Part shown: piece by piece, positions 7,635 to 13,341 of the stretch | How positions within the stretch are numbered: position 1 is the first letter of the stretch | How the letters are laid out: the number at the start of each line of letters is the position of its first letter | Assembly: GCA_947446625.1 (NCBI GenBank) | Contig: CANFIE010000032.1 | Span: 1 to 17,445, forward strand | From: Acetobacteraceae bacterium | GTDB lineage: Bacteria; Pseudomonadota; Alphaproteobacteria; Acetobacterales; Acetobacteraceae | Direction: 5' to 3' | DNA: 17,445 bases | Notes under the pieces: model-generated | Seen by the model: the letters and a program-made list of their open reading frames with translations, nothing else | Databases searched by the model: none | Told to the model about the DNA's origin: nothing | Made by a program: the position numbers and the translations under genes

Positions 7635-8015
7635 TCAGCGCAGGGTCTTCAGGTAGTCGATCAGGTCGTTGCGCTGTTGCTCGTTGCGCAGCCCGGCATA
7701 GGGCATGTTGCCCTGGGGCAGCACGGCGCGGGGGTTTTCCACATAGGCGCGCAGGTTTTCCTCGGCCCACACCGTGCCCTTCTCGCCCTCGGCCTTGATG
7801 CCGGCGGAGTAGCGGAAACCCTCGATCGCGCCCATGCGGCGGCCGACAATGCCCCACATGTTGGGGCCAACGCCGTTGCGGCCGCCCTGGTCGGCGGTGT
7901 GGCAGGCGCCGCACTGGGTGCGGAACACGCGCTGGCCCGGCGGGGCTTCCTGCGCGGCGGCGGGCAGGGCGGCGGCGCTGAGCAGCAGGGCGGCGGTCAG
8001 GGCAAGGCGACGCAT
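7635..8015 (-). CDS. Class I c-type cytochrome, single haem, periplasmic
   Basis: A 126-residue precursor. A signal peptide with an arginine pair and a hydrophobic core ends at AAAQ (residue 22). The haem-attachment motif CGACH is at residues 35-39 and the distal axial ligand is Met104 in GNMPYAGL. The segment GVGPNMWGIVGRRMGAIEGFRYS (split by nothing unusual, residues 48-70) and the ending NDLIDYLKTLR are typical of the small soluble c-type cytochromes that shuttle electrons in the periplasm. AAGGA (8025-8029, this strand) is 9 bases before the ATG. A candidate promoter lies just upstream. Its partner oxidase or dehydrogenase is not in the window. It is followed on the same strand by a Bug gene, which may be coincidental. 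Confidence 0.94.
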   Translation of the reverse strand: MRRLALTAALLLSAAALPAAAQEAPPGQRVFRTQCGACHTADQGGRNGVGPNMWGIVGRRMGAIEGFRYSAGIKAEGEKGTVWAEENLRAYVENPRAVLPQGNMPYAGLRNEQQRNDLIDYLKTLR

Positions 8016-8050
8016 CGGGTGGATTCCTTCGGAAGGCGCGGCGCAAATCG

Positions 8051-8091
8051 GCGCCTGTGGCGTAAAGCGCGGGGCGTATATGCGCCTGTGG
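8051..8091 (+). repeat. 10-base direct repeat GCGCCTGTGG, two copies
   Basis: GCGCCTGTGG occurs at 8051-8060 and 8082-8091, with starts 31 bases apart (about three helical turns), inside the cytochrome c / trmO divergent gap. One copy overlaps the candidate promoter and the other lies between it and the cytochrome gene, as expected for paired regulator sites. No regulator is identified. Confidence 0.4.
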
Positions 8092-8104
8092 TGAGGCTGC
8101 GCAA
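8075..8104 (-). promoter_or_regulatory. Candidate sigma-70-type promoter for the cytochrome c gene
   Basis: On the minus strand TTGCGC (8104-8099) and TATACG (8080-8075) are separated by 18 bases; each matches four of six consensus bases. It is about 60 bases upstream of the cytochrome start, in the only AT-richer patch of the 151-base divergent gap. One copy of a 10-base direct repeat (8082-8091) lies inside the spacer. Confidence 0.3.
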
Positions 8105-8166
8105 GGCTTCGCGTATGCAGCATTGCGCGCTTGTATGGGCTGGGGCGGAAGGGCCAGGATGCGCGC

Positions 8167-8622
8167 ATGCCAAACCCGGTTTTTGCTCCCATCGGCCTGT
8201 TGGAAACCCCCTGGGCCAGCCCGGCGGACTGCCCGCGCAATGGTCGCCAGCCCAACCCGCTGCCGGAATGCCGCGCCGTGGTGGAAGAACGCTGGCGCCA
8301 GGGGTTGCAGGGGCTGGAAGGCTTCAGCCATTTGATTTTGCTGTACTGGCTGAACCAGGCACCGCCGGCCAGGCTCAGCTTCACCCCGCCATTTGACGAC
8401 CAACCGCGCGGGGTGTTCGCCACCAGGGCGCCGTTTCGGCCCAACCCGATTGGGTTGAGCGTCGTGCGCTTCCTCGGCTTCGGCGCGCCGGGGGTGCTGC
8501 TGGTGGAGAATCTGGACTGCGTGAACGGCACGCCGCTGCTGGATATCAAGCCATACCTGGCCAGCACCGATTGCGAGCCGGGGGCGACGATGGGCTGGCT
8601 GGAACAACATCGCACCCGGTAA
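8167..8622 (+). CDS. trmO: TrmO/TsaA family tRNA (t6A37)-methyltransferase
   Basis: 151 residues. The UPF0066/TsaA signature GVFATRAPFRPNPIG is at residues 82-96, and LDIKPYLAST (125-134) is the second conserved block. E. coli TrmO uses S-adenosylmethionine to N6-methylate t6A at position 37 of tRNA-Thr, giving m6t6A. The N-terminal PIGLLETPW and DCPRNGRQ segments also match the family beta-barrel. The ATG at 8167 is chosen because AGGA (8156-8159) lies 7 bases before it and family similarity starts there; an ATG twelve codons earlier only adds an unrelated leader. The protein is at the short end of the family, without the C-terminal extension of the longer bacterial forms. It appears unrelated to its catabolic neighbours. 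Confidence 0.92.
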   Translation: MPNPVFAPIGLLETPWASPADCPRNGRQPNPLPECRAVVEERWRQGLQGLEGFSHLILLYWLNQAPPARLSFTPPFDDQPRGVFATRAPFRPNPIGLSVVRFLGFGAPGVLLVENLDCVNGTPLLDIKPYLASTDCEPGATMGWLEQHRTR

Positions 8623-8632
8623 TTCCGGCCGC

Positions 8633-8650
8633 GAGCGCATCGGACAAATA
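8633..8650 (+). repeat. 18-base direct repeat, copy 1, downstream of the RraA-family gene
   Basis: GAGCGCATCGGACAAATA at this site matches the copy at 9445-9462 in 17 of 18 bases and in the same orientation. The two copies bracket the RraA-family gene. The AT-rich end (ACAAATA) is unusual in this GC-rich sequence. Confidence 0.6.
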
Positions 8651-8696
8651 CCCCGGCGCCCGCCGGCCACCCCTTCAGGCGGCGGCGGGGCCGGGG
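8651..8696. terminator. GC-rich hairpin between the convergent trmO and RraA-family stops
   Basis: CCCCGGC (8651-8657) pairs with GCCGGGG (8690-8696). After one bulged base the stem continues with CCCGCCG (8659-8665) and CGGCGGG (8683-8689), with a loop of about 17 bases. It fills the 80-base convergent gap and could terminate both transcripts; no U-tract follows. Confidence 0.5.
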
Positions 8697-8702
8697 TGGG
8701 GG

Positions 8703-9377
8703 TCACAGACCCTCGAAGCCCTTGGACTTCAGGCTGGCGGTGACCCAGGCGCGGTCATAGGTGCCGGCCTGGATTTCGGCCACAGCCTTGATTTCCTTGG
8801 CGTGGTGGGCTTCGGCGGCGGCCAGCACCGTCTCGATTTCGTCGTAGGGGATGACCACGACGCCATCGGCATCGGCCATGATGAGGTCGCCGGGCATGAC
8901 CACCTGGCCACCGCAGGAGCAGGGGGTGCCGATTTCGCCCGGGCCGTCCTTGTAGGGGCCGGAGGGGGTGACGCCGCAGGCCCAGATGCCGATATCCATG
9001 TCGGCCAGCTCGGCCTTGTCGCGGATGGCGCCGTCGATGATCACGGCCTGGATGCCGCGCTTGGCGGCGTGGCCCATCATCAGCTCGCCGGTCATGGCAA
9101 TGGCCAGCTCGCCGCCACCATCGGCCACGATGACATCGCCGGGCTGAGCAATATCAATGGCATGGTGGAGCATGAGGTTGTCGCCGCTGCGGCTGCGGAC
9201 GGTGAAGGCCGGGCCGGCGATGATGCGCTTGCCGCCATAGGGGGCGAAGCCGCCGCGCATGGTCTGCATGCGGTTCATCACGTCGCCGATGTTCGCGGCG
9301 GGCAGCTTGGCGGCGCGGGCGCATTGGGCGGGGGTGGCGCGCCGGGTGATGGGGCGCATGCGGAGGCCGATGGTCAT
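8703..9377 (-). CDS. RraA-fold protein, HMG/CHA aldolase-like
   Basis: 224 residues, the usual length of the RraA/MenG-like fold. ADGGGELAIAMTGELM (residues 85-100) provides the Gly-rich active-site loop, AVIIDGAIRD (111-120) the Arg-Asp pair (Arg119, Asp120) that binds substrate and metal in 4-hydroxy-4-methyl-2-oxoglutarate / 4-carboxy-4-hydroxy-2-oxoadipate aldolases, and ADADGVVVIP (168-177) the C-terminal signature. Those enzymes release pyruvate in gallate and protocatechuate 4,5-cleavage pathways. Relatives also include oxaloacetate decarboxylases and the RNase E inhibitor RraA. Presence of the Arg-Asp pair and the catabolic setting favour an aldolase or decarboxylase. AAGGA (9386-9390, this strand) lies 8 bases before the ATG. 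The gene stands alone, bracketed by an 18-base direct repeat. Confidence 0.88.
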   Translation of the reverse strand: MTIGLRMRPITRRATPAQCARAAKLPAANIGDVMNRMQTMRGGFAPYGGKRIIAGPAFTVRSRSGDNLMLHHAIDIAQPGDVIVADGGGELAIAMTGELMMGHAAKRGIQAVIIDGAIRDKAELADMDIGIWACGVTPSGPYKDGPGEIGTPCSCGGQVVMPGDLIMADADGVVVIPYDEIETVLAAAEAHHAKEIKAVAEIQAGTYDRAWVTASLKSKGFEGL

Positions 9378-9403
9378 GGGGCGATTCCTTCCGGGGATTG
9401 GCG

Positions 9404-9416
9404 GGGCAATTTGCCC
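9404..9416. promoter_or_regulatory. Palindrome upstream of the RraA-family gene, possible operator
   Basis: GGGCAA-T-TTGCCC is a perfect 6-bp inverted repeat around one central base. It is 27-39 bases upstream of the RraA-family ATG, where it would cover the 5' leader or promoter. No local regulator gene is evident. Confidence 0.35.
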
Positions 9417-9444
9417 GGGTGGGAGAGGCTGTCGAGGGCGTGGT

Positions 9445-9462
9445 GAGCGGATCGGACAAATA
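9445..9462 (+). repeat. 18-base direct repeat, copy 2, upstream of the RraA-family gene
   Basis: GAGCGGATCGGACAAATA differs from the copy at 8633-8650 only at the sixth base. The copies are 812 bases apart start to start and enclose the whole 675-base gene with its leader. They could be a remnant of insertion or recombination, or shared protein-binding sites. Confidence 0.6.
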
Positions 9463-9601
9463 GGCCTGGCGGGGATGGATGCGTTGGCATGGGTGTGGGG
9501 GCCGAGGAGGGGGTAGGGTTTTGCAAGCGGGTGATCCTGACATAGGAATTTAATCTCCTAAACCAGGAGTGGGATCGAAGGCCAGGAATTTGTGCTTTGG
9601 G

Positions 9602-10567
9602 TCAGTCCGCCCTCGCCCCGCTGGCGCGGACCACGCGGCCCCATTTCTCCCGCTCGGCCGAGACGAAATTGGCGAAGGCTTCGACCTCCAGCGTGCCGGC
9701 GGTGGCGCCGGCCTCGGCGAAGCGGGCCAGCAGGCGGGGGTTGGCCAGGGTGGCGCGCACCGTGGCGTTGATGCGCTGGAGCAGCGCCGGTGGGGTGGCG
9801 CCGGGGGCGGCCAGGCCGAACCAGGCTTCAGCATCAAAGCCGGGCAGGCCAGCTTCGGCCACCGTGGGCAGGTTGGGCAGCACCGCGGCGCGGCGGGTGC
9901 CGGCCACCGCCAGGGCGCGGACCCGGCCTTCGCGGATTTGCGGCAGGCTGCCGGGCATGTTGTCGAACATCATGGCCAGGTTGCCGGCCACCAGATCCGT
10001 CATCGCTGGGGCGGCGCCGCGATAGGGGATGTGGGTGAGATCGACGCCGGCCATGACCTTGAACAGCTCGCCGGCCAGATGGTTGGTGCTGGAATTGCCC
10101 GAGGAGCCGAAGCTGAGCCGGCCGGGCTGCGCCTTGGCCAGGGCGATGAGTTCCGCCACCGAATGCGCCGCCAAGCTGGGGGTGACCATGAGCACGATGG
10201 GCACGCTGGCGACGAGGGCGATGGGGGCCAGGTCCTTCGCCGGGTCGTACGGCATGCTGCGATAGACCTGGTGGTTGATGGCCAGTGGGCCGGGCGCGGT
10301 GAGCAGCAGGGTGTGGCCATCGGGCGCGGCCTTGGCCACCACATCGGCACCGACATTGCCGCCGGCGCCGGCGCGGTTTTCGATGATGCAGGGCTGGCTG
10401 GTGTGCTCACGCAGGGCTTCGGCCAGGAAGCGGGCGAGAATGTCGTTGGAGCCGCCGGGCGGGTAGGGGACGATGATGCGGGTGGGGGCGTTGGGCCAGG
10501 CGGCGGGTGCCTGGGCCTGCGCCAGGGCAGGCAGGGCGAGGGCGGCCAGCAGGGTGCGACGGTGCAT
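9602..10567 (-). CDS. Bug/TctC family periplasmic binding protein (third copy)
   Basis: 321 residues. The signal peptide is short (MHRRTLLAALALPALAQAQA, cleaved near residue 18-20). The family blocks follow: WPNAPTRIIVPYPPGGSND, CIIENRAGAGGNVGADVVA, PDGHTLLLTAP, SSGNSSTNHLAGELF, IPYRGAAPAMTDLVAGNLAMMFDN and the LPTVAEAGLPGFDAEAWFG segment. It is the most canonical of the three Bug proteins in the window, with an intact PYRGAAPA ligand loop. It should bind a small carboxylate or related solute in the periplasm. AGGA 8-9 bases before the ATG supports the start. It is divergent from the complete ThDP enzyme across an 81-base gap with a dyad, suggesting co-regulation and that the ligand may be a substrate, or precursor, of that enzyme. 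Confidence 0.93.
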   Translation of the reverse strand: MHRRTLLAALALPALAQAQAPAAWPNAPTRIIVPYPPGGSNDILARFLAEALREHTSQPCIIENRAGAGGNVGADVVAKAAPDGHTLLLTAPGPLAINHQVYRSMPYDPAKDLAPIALVASVPIVLMVTPSLAAHSVAELIALAKAQPGRLSFGSSGNSSTNHLAGELFKVMAGVDLTHIPYRGAAPAMTDLVAGNLAMMFDNMPGSLPQIREGRVRALAVAGTRRAAVLPNLPTVAEAGLPGFDAEAWFGLAAPGATPPALLQRINATVRATLANPRLLARFAEAGATAGTLEVEAFANFVSAEREKWGRVVRASGARAD

Positions 10568-10581
10568 GGGCGTTTCCTGTT

Positions 10582-10601
10582 TTGCCGCACTTGTGCCGCA
10601 A
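10582..10601. promoter_or_regulatory. 20-bp dyad in the Bug / ThDP-enzyme divergent gap, candidate operator
   Basis: TTGC-c-GCAC-tt-GTGC-c-GCAA is symmetric in eight of ten base pairs and centred 24 bases from the Bug start codon and 57 bases from the ThDP-enzyme start. The same stretch can be read as two direct copies of TGCCGCA (10583-10589 and 10594-10600) 11 bases apart, one helical turn. Position between divergent genes is typical for a shared repressor or LysR-type activator site. Confidence 0.45.
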
Positions 10602-10648
10602 CCGGGCGCGCAGCACCATCGGGGGCAATGCAGGCGAGGGGAAACGTG

Positions 10649-12277
10649 ATGAGCGAACGGATGAATGCGGCGGAGACGCTGGTTTCGGGCCTGGTGGCGA
10701 ACGGGATAGAGACGATCTACGCCCTGCCCGGGGTGCAGAACGACCCGTTCTTCGACGCGCTGTACCATGCGCAGAACCAGCTGCGCGTGCTGCACACCCG
10801 GCATGAGCAGGGCTGCGCCTATATGGCGCTGGGGGCGGCCATGGCCACGGGCAAGCCGCAGGCGGTGGCGGTGGTGCCGGGGCCGGGCATGCTGAACGCG
10901 GCGAGCGCGCTGGCGACGGCCTATTCCAACAATGCGCGGGTGCTGGCGGTGGTGGGACAGATTCCGCTGCACAGCATTGGCCGGCACACCGGGCAGTTGC
11001 ACGAGATTGTGGACCAGACCGCGATTTTGAAGACGCTGACCAAGTGGAATACCGTTGTGCCCGGCATTGCCGATGTGCAGCCGGCGGTGCATGCGGCGTT
11101 TCAGCAGCTGTTGAGCGGGCGGCCGCGGCCCGTTGGCATTGAGGTGCCGATGGATGTTTGGCAGCAGCGCGCCACGGTGCTGCCGCATGTGGCGGCCGAG
11201 GGGCTGCCGCCGGCGCCGCTGGATGAGGATGCGATTGAGGCGGCGGCCAAGCTGCTGGGCGCGGCGGAACGGCCGATGCTGGTGGTGGGCAGCGGCGCGC
11301 TGGATGCCAGCCTGGAAGTGCAGGCGGTGGCGGAGACGCTGACCGCGCCGGTGATGAGCTTCCGCATGGGGCGGGGGGTGATGCATGACGACCATCCGCT
11401 GGATGTGCGGCTGCCGGTGGGCCACAAGCTGTGGGCCGATGCCGATGTGGTGCTGCTGGTGGGCACGCGCGGGCAGAACCCGCTGAGCATCTGGGGCACG
11501 GCGGGGCTGAAGGTTATCCGCGTGGATGTGGATGCCGCCGAGATGACGCGGTTTGGCGCGCCGGCCCTGGCGATTCAGGGGGATGCGGCGCGGGTGCTAG
11601 GGGCGTTGGCGGCTCGGCTGGGGCGGCACAACCAGGCGCGGCCGGGGCGGGCCGAGGCGATTGCCGCGGTGAAGACGCGGGTGATGCAGCAGGTGCGCGA
11701 GACTTTGGCGCCGCAGATTGGGTTCTTGCAGGTGATGCGCGAGGAGTTGCCGCGTGATGGCATCTTCGTGGATGAGCTGACGCAGGTTGGCTATGTCTCG
11801 CGCATTGCCATGCCGGTTTATGCGCCGCGCACGTTCTTGAGCACGGGGTTGCAGGGCACGCTGGGCTGGGGCTTTGCCACGGCGCTGGGGGCGCAGGCGG
11901 CGATGCCGCATCGGCGGGTGCTGAGCATCGCCGGGGATGGCGGCTTCATGTTCAACGTGCAGGAAATGGCGACCGCCGTGCAGCACGGGATTCCGCTGGT
12001 GACGGTGGTGTTCAATGACGGCGCCTACGGCAATGTGAAGGGGTTCCAGAAGGCGAATTTCGGCGGGCGGACGATTGCGAGCGATCTGCGCAACCCGGAT
12101 TTTGTGCGGCTGGCCGAGAGCTTTGGCGCGCAGGGGCTGCGGGCGCATACGCCGGAGGAATTGCGCGGGGCGTTGAAGCGCGGCTTTGCGACCACGGATG
12201 GGCCGACACTCATAGAAGTGCCGGTGGGGGAGATGCCTTCGCCGTGGCAGTTCATCATGCTGCCGCGCTGCCGGTAG
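10649..12277 (+). CDS. ThDP-dependent acetolactate synthase/2-oxoacid decarboxylase-like enzyme
   Basis: A complete 542-residue ThDP enzyme with the usual three domains. The N-terminal pyrimidine domain (about 1-170) has the catalytic Glu53 in RHEQG, which activates ThDP. The central domain (about 190-325) includes AERPMLVVGSGA. The C-terminal pyrophosphate domain (about 350-542) has GDG at 429-431 and FNDGAYGN at 455-462, which bind Mg and the diphosphate. Family members include acetolactate synthase, glyoxylate carboligase, benzoylformate decarboxylase and oxalyl-CoA decarboxylase. No regulatory subunit follows, so a catabolic role is likelier than branched-chain synthesis. GAGGGGA ends about 7 bases before the ATG. 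It is clearly a paralogue of the partial gene at 1-1290 (shared stretches such as IAGDGGF and ELATAVQH/EMATAVQH). Its TAG stop is one base from the stop of the convergent marR. Confidence 0.93.
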   Translation: MSERMNAAETLVSGLVANGIETIYALPGVQNDPFFDALYHAQNQLRVLHTRHEQGCAYMALGAAMATGKPQAVAVVPGPGMLNAASALATAYSNNARVLAVVGQIPLHSIGRHTGQLHEIVDQTAILKTLTKWNTVVPGIADVQPAVHAAFQQLLSGRPRPVGIEVPMDVWQQRATVLPHVAAEGLPPAPLDEDAIEAAAKLLGAAERPMLVVGSGALDASLEVQAVAETLTAPVMSFRMGRGVMHDDHPLDVRLPVGHKLWADADVVLLVGTRGQNPLSIWGTAGLKVIRVDVDAAEMTRFGAPALAIQGDAARVLGALAARLGRHNQARPGRAEAIAAVKTRVMQQVRETLAPQIGFLQVMREELPRDGIFVDELTQVGYVSRIAMPVYAPRTFLSTGLQGTLGWGFATALGAQAAMPHRRVLSIAGDGGFMFNVQEMATAVQHGIPLVTVVFNDGAYGNVKGFQKANFGGRTIASDLRNPDFVRLAESFGAQGLRAHTPEELRGALKRGFATTDGPTLIEVPVGEMPSPWQFIMLPRCR

Positions 12278-12278
12278 C

Positions 12279-12713
12279 TTACTTCTGCACCAGGGCTTCG
12301 GCTTCCAGCTTGAGGAGGATGCTGTCGAGGACGGCGTTTTCTTCGGGCGAGAGGGCGGCGTGGAAGGCCACGTCGCGCTCGCCGGCGGCGCGCATCAGGC
12401 CCGCGTGCAGGGCCTCTCCAGCCGGTGAGAGGCGGAGCTCGACTTCGCGGGCGTCGGCGGTGCTGATGAGGCGCTGGACCAGGCCGCGTTCGGCCAGCAC
12501 GGTGACGGTGCGGCTGAGCAGGGATTTGTCGAGTGCCGCCAGTGCGGCGAGTTGCTTGAGCGAGAGCGGCGCGAAGTCACCCAGCAGGGCGATGGTGCGC
12601 CATTCCACCAGGCTGACGTTGAACTCGCGCCGATAGCGGGAGGCGGCGCCGCGGGAGAGGGCGCCGGCCAGCTTGTGGACCCGGTAGCTGATGAGCTGCT
12701 TGATGGTGGTCAT
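12279..12713 (-). CDS. MarR family transcriptional regulator
   Basis: 144 residues, normal MarR length. N-terminal dimer helices (1-35) lead into a winged helix-turn-helix: VEWRTIALLGDFAPLSLKQL (36-55), recognition helix LDKSLLSRTVTVLAERGLVQR (about 61-81), and a wing with the hallmark DAREVELRLSPAG (87-99). C-terminal helices complete the dimer interface. MarR proteins usually repress nearby genes and are released by aromatic acids or CoA thioesters. It is the last gene of the operon carrying pcaH and pcaG, 10 bases after pcaG, so it is a good candidate for a local aromatic-acid-responsive regulator that also controls its own synthesis. Only one base separates its stop from that of the opposing ThDP-enzyme gene. 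Confidence 0.93.
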   Translation of the reverse strand: MTTIKQLISYRVHKLAGALSRGAASRYRREFNVSLVEWRTIALLGDFAPLSLKQLAALAALDKSLLSRTVTVLAERGLVQRLISTADAREVELRLSPAGEALHAGLMRAAGERDVAFHAALSPEENAVLDSILLKLEAEALVQK

Positions 12714-12723
12714 GCGCGCAGGG

Positions 12724-13341
12724 TCAGTCCAGGAAGAACGGGGTTTCTTCGTGCGGTTCGCCGCGCAGCAGCACCGGAAAGCGGAAGACGCGCAGGCCGT
12801 CGCGTTCGCCATCGGGTTGGGCGAGCAGCAGCGGGCGGAGCTCGGCGGGCAGCACCGCGAGGACCGGGTCTGCCGTATTGGCCGCCGCGTGCTGCGGGAA
12901 GAATACCGTGGTGCAGAGCCGGCGCATGATGCCGGAGCCGAGGATGCCGAGGTTGATGTGCGGGGCGCGCGGGCCGCTGGTGTCGGCGAAGCTGCCTGGG
13001 ATGATGGTGCGGAATTCGAAGTGGCCTTCGGCGTCGGTCCAGGCGCGGCCCCAGCCCATGAAGGCGGGGTCGGCCTTGGCGTGGCCAGGGTCGAGCGGGT
13101 GGCGGAAATGGCCGAGCGCGTCGGCCTGCCAGGCTTCCAGCACCGCGTTGACGCAGGGACCGCCGCCTTCCTGCAACACGTGGCCGTGCAGGATGATGGT
13201 TTCGCCCAGCGCCGTGGGCGGCGCGGTGGGGGCGATGCGGGTGAGGTCGTTGTCGCCTTCATTGAAGAAGGTGCGAGGGAAGAAGGGGCCGATGGTCTGC
13301 CAGCCGGCGGGGACCAGGGGCGAGTTGGGAAGCGCGCTCAT
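12724..13341 (-). CDS. pcaG: Protocatechuate 3,4-dioxygenase alpha-type subunit (intradiol dioxygenase)
   Basis: 205 residues, as expected for PcaG. TIGPFFPRTFF (16-26) and VLEAWQADALGHF (67-79) are family blocks, and RAPHIN (125-130) is the degenerate, iron-free counterpart of the beta-subunit HIH motif. The alpha subunit shapes the substrate pocket of the (alpha-beta)n enzyme, which opens protocatechuate to 3-carboxy-cis,cis-muconate using non-haem Fe(III). Aligned by eye to Pseudomonas putida PcaG, the substrate-binding Arg133 (in FARGI) is Ser136 here (in LGSGI), and Tyr16 is Phe20, so the true substrate may not be protocatechuate. The start overlaps the pcaH stop (ATGA), indicating translational coupling. 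marR follows after 10 bases. Confidence 0.9.
   Translation of the reverse strand: MSALPNSPLVPAGWQTIGPFFPRTFFNEGDNDLTRIAPTAPPTALGETIILHGHVLQEGGGPCVNAVLEAWQADALGHFRHPLDPGHAKADPAFMGWGRAWTDAEGHFEFRTIIPGSFADTSGPRAPHINLGILGSGIMRRLCTTVFFPQHAAANTADPVLAVLPAELRPLLLAQPDGERDGLRVFRFPVLLRGEPHEETPFFLD

Larger units (their letters stand above)
9378..9601. other. Longest gene-free gap (224 bases), leader of the RraA-family gene
   Basis: The gap separates two minus-strand genes. It holds copy 2 of the 18-base repeat, a palindrome near the RraA-family start, and an AT-rich patch at 9543-9569 with two overlapping inverted repeats: TAGGA/TCCTA (9543-9547, 9556-9560) and CTCCT/AGGAG (9555-9559, 9565-9569). They share bases, so both stems cannot form at once. 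AGGAATTT also occurs twice, at 9544 and 9584. No convincing -35/-10 pair and no short gene were found. Confidence 0.6.

Noticed and set aside
6595..8706. A 703-residue minus-strand frame covering Bug, cytochrome c and trmO regions
   Set aside because: Outside the 319-residue Bug protein it is an out-of-frame shadow of cytochrome c and antisense of trmO, a typical high-GC artefact.
9602..11425. A 607-residue minus-strand frame upstream of the third Bug gene
   Set aside because: The added part is antisense to the ThDP enzyme; the Bug signal peptide at 10567 marks the true start.
9569..12277. A 902-residue plus-strand open frame covering the Bug gene region and the ThDP enzyme
   Set aside because: The first 360 codons are antisense to the third Bug gene and give low-complexity Gly/Ala/His sequence; the real gene starts at 10649 with a good ribosome-binding site.
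10649..12277. ilvB, biosynthetic acetolactate synthase large subunit
   Set aside because: No ilvN or ilvH follows, two paralogues sit beside Bug receptors, and the sequence lacks clear AHAS-specific features.
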